From JAGHEK01 sp044426235 (GTDB lineage Bacteria > Bacillota > Clostridia > Peptostreptococcales > Peptostreptococcaceae), in NCBI GenBank assembly GCA_044426235.1, contig JAWXUS010000041.1, forward strand, positions 1 to 9,034: 9,034 nucleotides of DNA, read 5' to 3'. This document shows, in pieces, positions 1-4,240 of the stretch (position 1 is its first letter; every line of letters begins with the position of its first letter). The position numbers and the translations under genes are program-made. A model generated the notes under the pieces. That model was given only the letters and a program-made list of their open reading frames with translations, had not been told where the DNA came from and did no database searches.

Positions 1-29
1 TTTTTAATTTTTATTTTTTCTTTTTCATT

Positions 30-71
30 TTGTCCTTTTCTAGAGTGTCTTTCGTTGTCTCTTAAGGACAA
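30..71 (-). other. Hairpin in the leader of the leftward transcript
   Basis: An exact 8-bp inverted repeat (arms 30-37 and 64-71, TTGTCCTT/AAGGACAA) lies just downstream of the leftward promoter. The 26-base interior holds a possible second short stem (AGAG/CTCT). In the leftward RNA this would fold near the 5' end. No U-run follows at once, so it does not look like a terminator. Leaders with such structures occur ahead of rRNA and other stable-RNA operons, but the downstream gene is outside the window, so that reading is inference. Confidence 0.5.
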
Positions 72-76
72 GTATT

Positions 77-105
77 AATATACCAAATTTAAAATATAAA
101 GTCAA
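77..105 (-). promoter_or_regulatory. Strong leftward sigma-A promoter
   Basis: On the minus strand, TTGACT (100-105) and TATATT (77-82) are separated by exactly 17 bases, a near-consensus housekeeping promoter. The predicted start is near base 70, right at the arm of the leader hairpin. It drives a gene beyond the left edge. Only a five-codon ORF (AUG at 26-28, then stop) follows within the window, which I do not call a gene. The high quality of the promoter suggests a strongly expressed unit. Confidence 0.65.
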
Positions 106-149
106 TAACTTTTTAAAACTTTTTCAATTTATTTTTATATACCTTTAAT

Positions 150-179
150 TTGAATAATAATTATTATATTTGAAATAAT
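150..179 (+). promoter_or_regulatory. Promoter with PerR/Fur-like operator for the 63-codon gene
   Basis: TTGAAT (150-155) and AATAAT (174-179, preceded by TG at 171-172, so an extended -10) are 18 bases apart. Overlapping the -35 and spacer is TAATAATTATTATAT (155-169), which matches the known PerR box TTATAAT-N-ATTATAA at 12 of 14 defined positions. The 18 bases from the -35 onward match the ahpC promoter at 17 positions. A weaker alternative pair is TTGAAA (170-175) with TATTAA (193-198). AT-richness makes chance matches possible, but the position relative to the -35 is the same as at ahpC. Confidence 0.45.
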
Positions 180-227
180 AAAAAAAGACATCTATTAAAT
201 ATAATAACTGAAAAAGGAGTTGGTCCT

Positions 228-419
228 ATGTCTAGTATTAACACTTTAAAAATTCTTTATAAAGAAGGATATAGATGTATTTATTATGAAGGAAATGAAA
301 ATTGCCATAAAGTGTATTTAAAAAACTTTGATAGCGAGCATTCTTTAGTTGTGGAAGTAAATGATGAGAATCAATTTTCTGAATTCCAAAATTATATAGA
401 TACATTACCTCTTAGTTAA
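228..419 (+). CDS. Small protein of unknown function (63 aa)
   Basis: I do not recognise this protein. It starts at an ATG preceded by AAAAAGGAG with an 8-base spacer, an excellent ribosome binding site, and ends just before a hairpin terminator, so it is a complete monocistronic unit. The product is soluble-looking with no membrane segment or signal peptide. It is rich in Asn, Glu and Tyr, and has two cysteines (C17 and C26, the latter followed by His27) in a stretch that could be a small beta-rich domain, followed by an acidic C-terminal half. Two Cys and a peroxide-type operator upstream would fit a redox- or metal-linked role, but that is speculation. Its reality rests on the ribosome binding site, promoter, terminator and gene-like codon use. 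Confidence 0.75.
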   Translation: MSSINTLKILYKEGYRCIYYEGNENCHKVYLKNFDSEHSLVVEVNDENQFSEFQNYIDTLPLS

Positions 420-448
420 AAGATATAAAACTTAATTCATTAAAACAA

Positions 449-470
449 AAAAGGAGCATATGCTCCTTTT
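449..470. terminator. Palindromic bidirectional terminator
   Basis: A perfect 22-base palindrome has arms AAAAGGAGCAT and ATGCTCCTTTT. Rightward it gives a GGAGC stem ending in U4, about 30 bases after the stop codon of the 63-codon gene. Leftward the run is U6-G-U4, the better tail, and it serves the 39-codon gene, whose stop codon (469-471) overlaps the arm. It therefore separates two convergent transcription units. Confidence 0.8.
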
Positions 471-588
471 AATTACTATTTATGACTTTCTTTATTAATT
501 TCAAAAGTTCTGTTCTATCTAATTCCGTATCGTTTTTTTTCTTTTTGTATTCTGATAAGTTAACAACTTTTGGGTTAGATTTTTTCAT
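469..588 (-). CDS. Small basic protein of unknown function (39 aa)
   Basis: This is a 39-codon frame reading leftward from ATG at 586-588 to TAA at 469-471. It begins MKKSNPKVVNLSEYKKKK. The N-terminal half is Lys-rich, and the second half (from about residue 20: DTELDRTELLKLIKKV) is a likely amphipathic helix with Leu/Ile/Val on one face. AGGA (598-601) lies about 9 bases upstream of the ATG, a modest ribosome binding site. Its stop codon runs straight into the terminator at 449-470, which is what a real last gene looks like. It sits 99 bases downstream of the S41 protease gene, in the same direction, so it may be cotranscribed or use its own weak promoter (618-645). The function is unknown; the basic character could suit nucleic-acid or membrane contact. 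It competes with an 81-codon frame on the other strand that has no ribosome binding site and a low-complexity Phe-rich product. Confidence 0.55.
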   Translation of the reverse strand: MKKSNPKVVNLSEYKKKKNDTELDRTELLKLIKKVINSN

Positions 589-617
589 ACTATCACATCC
601 TATTTGTATTATTAACT

Positions 618-645
618 TTTATAGTTATAAATCTAATTTCTACAA
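618..645 (-). promoter_or_regulatory. Possible promoter of the 39-codon gene
   Basis: On the minus strand, TTGTAG (640-645) and TATAAA (618-623) are 16 bases apart, giving a predicted start near 611 and a leader of about 22 bases to the ATG at 588. Both hexamers are imperfect and the region is AT-rich, so confidence is low. It lies between the protease stop codon and the small gene, and no clear terminator is visible between those two genes. Confidence 0.3.
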
Positions 646-687
646 TTTATGTCGTTTTCCTTTTATTTATATAATTTTTTTGTCGTT

Positions 688-1827
688 TTATTTGTTTTCT
701 TGCTTTAACCAATCTAAGGCTACTTGAAGTTGCTTTTCTTCATCTTCTTCTAAAATAGTTGGTTCTATTCCCTTGCCATTTATGTAATCTCCATTTGGAG
801 TATAATACTGCGCTGTTGTTAATTTATAACCCGTTCCATCGTGTAATTCTCTAACACTTTGTACTAATCCTTTTCCAAAAGTAGTTGTTCCAACAGATAT
901 TCCAGCTTCATTATCAATTATTGCACCAGTTAAAATTTCTGAGGCTGATGCACTGGATCCATTTGTTAAAACCGCTATATTTACATCTACTTTATTTACA
1001 TCTGATTTTAAATACTCAGTATTGCCTTTATTATCTTTAGTGTAAACTATAGTCCCTTCTCCTATTAAATCATCAACTATGTCTTCACAAACATTTAAAA
1101 GTCCACCTGGATTATCTCTAACATCAATTACTAATCCATTCATATTTCCAAGTTCATCAAGTGCCTCTTTAAAATCATCATAAGTAGTTTCATTAAAAGA
1201 AGTTATCTTTATGTATCCCATATTATCTTCTAATTTTTTAGATTCTATGGTTTTTGAAACTATTTCTTCTCTTTTTACTGTAATATCAAGAATAGTTTCA
1301 TTCCTTTTAATAGTTAATTCTACTTCCGTACCTTCTTTACCTCTAATACGAGTCATTGCATTATCAAGGTCACTTCCATAAACAGGTTCACCATCTACTT
1401 TAAATATCTTGTCCCCTGCTTGAATTCCTGCTTTTTGTGCAGGAGATCCCTCTATTGGAGAAATAACTAATATATCTTCCGATTCTGCACTTAAATAAAC
1501 TCCAATTCCTACGAATGAACCTGTTGTTTGCTCTTTTAATGTATCAAATTCAGCCTTTGTATAGTACTGAGAATATGGATCGTTTAATCCATAAAACATT
1601 CCCTTTATAGCTCCATCAACTAATTCATCTTCATTAACTTCTTGATAAAAATCTTCTTTTACTAAACCTTCAAGACTTAACATTTTATTGTATTTTTTGT
1701 ATAATTCATAGCTCTCTCTTGAAATAACAACTTTATTTCCAAGAAACATAGGTATAGTTATATTTATTACCGAAGTTGCTATAACTAAAGCTATACCATA
1801 TGCAATTGCCCTCTTATTTGATATCAT
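688..1827 (-). CDS. ctp: Membrane-anchored S41 carboxy-terminal processing protease with PDZ domain
   Basis: This is a serine protease of the CtpA/CtpB/Prc family, which trims or degrades substrates outside the membrane after recognising their C termini. At 379 aa it has a hydrophobic N-terminal segment (about residues 7-29) acting as signal anchor, a helical N-terminal region, a PDZ domain (about 101-186, with the GIGV peptide-binding loop at 107-110), and an S41 core (about 195-360). The catalytic residues line up as Ser294 in the SSASASEIL motif, Lys319 in FGKG, and Gln323 four residues later, the standard Ser-Lys-Gln arrangement with 25 residues between Ser and Lys. The oxyanion-region motif DVRDNPGG (235-242) is present. 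It lacks the C-terminal peptidoglycan-binding domain of the longer Bacillus CtpA/CtpB types. The start is set by AAGGAG 7 bases upstream. The gene is behind its own promoter, after the permease terminator. The substrate is unknown; CtpB-type sporulation signalling is one option but is not shown here. Confidence 0.93.
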   Translation of the reverse strand: MISNKRAIAYGIALVIATSVINITIPMFLGNKVVISRESYELYKKYNKMLSLEGLVKEDFYQEVNEDELVDGAIKGMFYGLNDPYSQYYTKAEFDTLKEQTTGSFVGIGVYLSAESEDILVISPIEGSPAQKAGIQAGDKIFKVDGEPVYGSDLDNAMTRIRGKEGTEVELTIKRNETILDITVKREEIVSKTIESKKLEDNMGYIKITSFNETTYDDFKEALDELGNMNGLVIDVRDNPGGLLNVCEDIVDDLIGEGTIVYTKDNKGNTEYLKSDVNKVDVNIAVLTNGSSASASEILTGAIIDNEAGISVGTTTFGKGLVQSVRELHDGTGYKLTTAQYYTPNGDYINGKGIEPTILEEDEEKQLQVALDWLKQENK

Positions 1828-1897
1828 CTGTTTTCTCCTTTATTAAACTTACTTATATTATATGGTTATATGTGTATTTTATTACTATTTGTCCATT

Positions 1898-1906
1898 ATT
1901 ATATCA
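1898..1906 (-). promoter_or_regulatory. Extended -10 promoter for the S41 protease gene
   Basis: TGATATAAT on the minus strand (1906 down to 1898) is a perfect TGnTATAAT extended -10 element. It sits just downstream of the permease terminator, about 70 bases before the protease start codon. No good -35 is seen at 17 bases, as expected for an extended -10 promoter. The transcription start would be near 1891. Confidence 0.45.
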
Positions 1907-1921
1907 TAAATGATTTAAAAC

Positions 1922-1963
1922 AAAAAAGATGATTTCTACATATATAATAGAAATCATCTTTTT
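1922..1963 (-). terminator. Strong terminator of the permease gene
   Basis: A perfect 16-bp stem (arms 1923-1938 and 1948-1963) with a 9-base loop (1939-1947) begins three bases after the permease stop codon. On the leftward RNA it is followed by a U6-G-U4 tail. The stem is long but AT-rich, with a GATGATTTC core. It isolates the permease unit from the protease gene, whose promoter begins just beyond the U-run. Confidence 0.85.
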
Positions 1964-1965
1964 AT

Positions 1966-3294
1966 TTAATGCATAAATATAAATTTACAAATAAATAATA
2001 TAGAAAGAATTATTAACGATAAATTTATTTCTTCTTTTTTATTACTAATTAATTTTAATAATGTATAAGACATTATACCAAATATAATTCCATCAGCTAT
2101 ACTATAAGTAAATGGCATCATAGTAAATGTTAAAAATGCAGGTATTGCATTAGTAAAATCTGAAAAATCTATTTGATTTAAAGAACTTGCCATCATAACT
2201 CCAACAATTATTAAAACTGGTGCAGTAGCTTGTGAAGGTATTGCAGTGAATAACGGTGCAAAGAAAAGTGCTAATAAAAACATTAGTCCTGTTGTTATTG
2301 CAGTAAGACCAGTTCTTCCTCCTTCTCCAATTCCCGATGCACTTTCAATATACGCAGTTACAGTTGAAGTTCCAAGAAGTGCTCCCGCAGTAGTTCCTAT
2401 TGCATCTGCAAATAACGCCTCTTTAGCTCTTGGAAGTTTTCCATTTTCATCAAGTAAGTTACCTTTCGATGCAACTCCAATTAAACAACCTACAGTATCA
2501 AATAAATCAACAAATAAGAAAGTTAATACTACTATTACCATATCAAAACTAAATATTTCATTAACTGGAACAGACAATGCTCCTAAAAATATCGGTTCAA
2601 TTGAAGGTGGTGCAGAAATTATTCCCTCTGGAAGTTCAACTAATCCAAATACCATTCCAATAATAGAAATTACTATCATTGATATTAAAAATGCACCTTT
2701 AACATTATTCGTAAGTAAAGCACCTGCTAAAACTATCCCAACTAAAGTAAGTACTACTAAAGGATTTTTTATATCTCCAAGTGCTAATATAGTCGCACCA
2801 TTAACAACTATTCCAGCATTACAAAGTCCAATAAATGCAATAAAAAGTCCAATACCTGCAGTTACTGAATGCTTAAGAACTGTTGGAATATAATCTATTA
2901 TTTTTTCACGTACATTAGTTATAGTAAGTAATATAAAAATTAACCCTTCTATTAAAACTGCACAAAGTGCAAATTGCCAACTGTGACCCATACCAATAAC
3001 TACAGTATATGCAAAAAATGCATTAAGTCCCATTCCTGGTGCTAGTGCTATTGGATAATTAGCAAATACTCCCATAACCATACTTCCTATGAATGATGCT
3101 ATTGCTGTTGCTGCAAAAACTGCATTTTTATCCATTCCCGTATCAGATAAAATAAGTGAGTTTACAACTAAAATATATGCCATAGTCATAAATGTTGTTA
3201 TACCTGCTAAAACCTCTGTCTTTACATTAGTATTATTTTCTGATAATTTAAATTGTTTTTCTAAAAATGTAGAATTATTATTCTTAATATCCAT
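1966..3294 (-). CDS. NCS2-family purine permease (AzgA/PbuG/PbuO type)
   Basis: This is an integral membrane transporter expected to import hypoxanthine, guanine or adenine with protons for purine salvage. The 442 aa are mostly hydrophobic, consistent with the 14-helix NCS2 fold, and the length matches the family. Family motifs are visible: ITTFMTMAYILVVN (32-45), ALAPGMGLNAFFAY (83-96), FVDLFDTVGCLIGV (261-274), GTSTVTAYIESASGI (308-322) with EGGRTGLTA (324-332), and PFTYSIADGI (394-403). These place it in the AzgA-like subgroup rather than the uracil/xanthine one. The exact base cannot be told from sequence. In the 261-274 motif a Cys (270) stands where I recall Thr in relatives. The ribosome binding site GAGGAG (3309-3314) is 14 bases from the ATG, longer than usual, but no better in-frame start is present. 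No purine riboswitch is visible upstream. It is monocistronic. Confidence 0.93.
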   Translation of the reverse strand: MDIKNNNSTFLEKQFKLSENNTNVKTEVLAGITTFMTMAYILVVNSLILSDTGMDKNAVFAATAIASFIGSMVMGVFANYPIALAPGMGLNAFFAYTVVIGMGHSWQFALCAVLIEGLIFILLTITNVREKIIDYIPTVLKHSVTAGIGLFIAFIGLCNAGIVVNGATILALGDIKNPLVVLTLVGIVLAGALLTNNVKGAFLISMIVISIIGMVFGLVELPEGIISAPPSIEPIFLGALSVPVNEIFSFDMVIVVLTFLFVDLFDTVGCLIGVASKGNLLDENGKLPRAKEALFADAIGTTAGALLGTSTVTAYIESASGIGEGGRTGLTAITTGLMFLLALFFAPLFTAIPSQATAPVLIIVGVMMASSLNQIDFSDFTNAIPAFLTFTMMPFTYSIADGIIFGIMSYTLLKLISNKKEEINLSLIILSILFICKFIFMH

Positions 3295-3340
3295 ACTATA
3301 TATGTAATCTCCTCTTTTAAAAGTTTATTTTTACTTAATT

Positions 3341-3369
3341 ATTTTACCATACACATCATTATAATTCAA
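3341..3369 (-). promoter_or_regulatory. Promoter of the NCS2 permease gene
   Basis: On the minus strand TTGAAT (3364-3369) and TAAAAT (3341-3346) are 17 bases apart, and TG directly upstream of the -10 (TGGTAAAAT) makes it an extended -10. The predicted start is near 3334, giving a leader of about 40 bases, too short for a purine riboswitch. Any control of this gene would therefore be by a protein or absent. Confidence 0.6.
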
Positions 3370-3480
3370 TCTATTACATACTTTAATGTTAATAATTTTA
3401 ATTTTATACGATTTATTGCAATTTACCAAATTTTTTATAAATTTTTGAATATTATAAATAATAGTGGGTATTAATATAGT

Positions 3481-3505
3481 ATAATAATCAAATATCGATT
3501 ATTAT
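3481..3505. repeat. Inverted repeat upstream of the ahpC promoter
   Basis: Nine-base arms ATAATAATC (3481-3489) and GATTATTAT (3497-3505) pair perfectly around a 7-base interior. It lies about 24 bases upstream of the ahpC -35. It contains no GC-rich stem or U-run, so it is not a terminator. It could bind a dimeric regulator, or be a chance product of AT-rich DNA. Confidence 0.45.
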
Positions 3506-3528
3506 TTAATCTTATTTAATGATTGCTA

Positions 3529-3557
3529 TTGACTAATAATTATTATTACTTTATAAT
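3529..3557 (+). promoter_or_regulatory. ahpC promoter
   Basis: TTGACT (3529-3534) and TATAAT (3552-3557) are spaced by exactly 17 bases, so this is close to the ideal sigma-A promoter, with the start expected near 3564. Such a strong promoter with an operator in its spacer is typical of a gene that is repressed in normal growth and switched on fully under stress. Confidence 0.8.
3534..3548. promoter_or_regulatory. PerR/Fur-family-like operator in the ahpC promoter
   Basis: TAATAATTATTATTA is a perfect 7-1-7 inverted repeat lying between the -35 and -10. It differs from the established PerR box (TTATAAT-N-ATTATAA) at only one base in each arm. PerR, a metal-dependent peroxide sensor, represses ahpCF in Bacillus and several clostridia, so control by PerR is the best inference. 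Fur or Zur boxes have related 7-1-7 cores and cannot be excluded. Confidence 0.6.
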
Positions 3558-3571
3558 GGTAATCATTACAT
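3557..3571. promoter_or_regulatory. Possible second Fur-family operator at the ahpC start site
   Basis: TGGTAATCATTACAT contains the perfect core GTAAT-C-ATTAC and matches a 7-1-7 Fur/PerR-type box at about 10 of 14 positions. It covers the predicted transcription start, where a repressor would block initiation. It is weaker than the spacer site and its right arm is degenerate. Confidence 0.35.
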
Positions 3572-3603
3572 AAATTATACTAAACTTAAAGGAGAATATA
3601 GTT

Positions 3604-4167
3604 ATGTCTATGATAGGAAAAGATATATTAGATTTTAATGTACAAGCTTATTTAAACAACGAGTTTAAAGAAGTTAAGAAAAGTGATGTTTTAGGAAAAT
3701 GGAGTGTATTCTTCTTCTACCCAGCAGATTTTACATTCGTTTGCCCAACAGAACTTGAAGATTTAGCAAATAAATACGCAGATTTCAAAGCTATAAACTG
3801 TGAAATATACTCAGTATCTTGTGATACTCATTTCGTTCACAAAGCTTGGCATGATACATCTGATACTATAAAGAAAATACAATACCCAATGTTAGCTGAT
3901 CCAACTGGTGCTTTAGCTCGTGACTTTGATGTTATGATAGAAGAAAGCGGACTTGCTGAAAGAGGAACTTTCGTTGTAAACCCAGAAGGTAAAATAGTAG
4001 CTTACGAAGTTTTAGCAGGAAATGTTGGTAGAAATGCAGATGAATTATTCCGTAGAGTTCAAGCTTTACAATTCGTTGCTGAGAATGGTGACGAAGTTTG
4101 TCCTGCAAAATGGCAACCAGGTGCAAAAACTTTAAAACCTAGTTTAGATTTAGTAGGTCAAATCTAA
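3604..4167 (+). CDS. ahpC: Alkyl hydroperoxide reductase subunit C (typical 2-Cys peroxiredoxin)
   Basis: This cytoplasmic peroxidase reduces hydrogen peroxide and organic hydroperoxides. The 187 aa match the usual AhpC length. The peroxidatic Cys47 sits in the P40-xxx-T44-xx-C47 active-site motif, Arg120 in RGTF is the conserved active-site arginine, and the resolving Cys166 is in EVCPAKW near the C terminus, so it belongs to the AhpC/Prx1 group that forms an intersubunit disulfide. Two extra cysteines (C66, C73) occur. The start at MSMIGK lines up with the MSLIGK start of Bacillus AhpC and has AAAGGAG 9 bases upstream. Codons are enriched in TTC, AAC and TAC compared with neighbours, as in highly expressed genes. 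It is first in an operon with the flavoprotein reductase 73 bases downstream, behind a strong promoter with a PerR-like operator. Confidence 0.97.
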   Translation: MSMIGKDILDFNVQAYLNNEFKEVKKSDVLGKWSVFFFYPADFTFVCPTELEDLANKYADFKAINCEIYSVSCDTHFVHKAWHDTSDTIKKIQYPMLADPTGALARDFDVMIEESGLAERGTFVVNPEGKIVAYEVLAGNVGRNADELFRRVQALQFVAENGDEVCPAKWQPGAKTLKPSLDLVGQI

Positions 4168-4189
4168 TTTTATAAAAAACTACACACTT

Positions 4190-4215
4190 GCACAGCTTGT
4201 ATTTTCAGGCTGTGT
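4190..4215 (+). terminator. Hairpin between ahpC and the flavoprotein gene, possible attenuator
   Basis: A 9-bp stem (4191-4199 with 4206-4214, one U-G pair) plus an outer G-U pair has a six-base loop and is followed by the T-rich TTATTTTATATAAAT. The tail is interrupted by A, so termination would be partial. This would fit AhpC being made in excess over its reductase, or the hairpin could stabilise the ahpC mRNA end. Outer TATAAAA (4171-4177) and TTTTATA (4218-4224) could extend the structure. Confidence 0.5.
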
Positions 4216-4240
4216 TATTTTATATAAATAAGGAGATTTT

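Larger units (their letters stand above)
3295..3603. other. Divergent intergenic region between permease and ahpC
   Basis: These 309 bases hold no gene. The left part has the permease ribosome binding site and promoter (3309-3369). The middle (about 3370-3480) is plain AT-rich DNA in which I see no motif. The right part carries an inverted repeat (3481-3505), a direct repeat TTATTTAAT (3502-3510 and 3512-3520, 10-base period), the ahpC promoter and its operator(s) (3529-3571), and the ahpC ribosome binding site (3588-3594). Confidence 0.85.

Noticed and set aside
11..28. Five-codon leftward ORF (Met-Lys4) with AAAGGA upstream
   Set aside because: It is too short to call a gene, and poly-A runs make such frames by chance. 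It is noted only as a possible leader element.
650..689. Nine-base direct repeat TGTCGTTTT (650-658 and 681-689)
   Set aside because: There are only two copies in AT-rich DNA with no palindrome or known operator match. It may be chance.
482..727. 81-codon rightward frame with a Phe/Tyr-rich product
   Set aside because: It has no ribosome binding site and a low-complexity product, and it is antisense to the better-supported 39-codon gene and to the 3' end of the protease gene.
2246..2893. 215-codon rightward frame inside the permease gene
   Set aside because: It is antisense to a gene with clear family motifs, with Ser/Thr/Pro/Ile-rich composition typical of a reverse-frame shadow and no ribosome binding site.
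3089..3307. 72-codon rightward frame over the permease start
   Set aside because: It is the opposite-strand shadow of the permease N terminus and its promoter side, with no gene signals.
3370..3480. Searched for a purine riboswitch, T-box or small RNA between permease and ahpC
   Set aside because: Only AT-rich sequence is present, with no conserved core or GC-containing stems.
3932..4126. 64-codon leftward frame within ahpC
   Set aside because: It is antisense to a highly conserved peroxiredoxin, and no promoter or ribosome binding site was seen.
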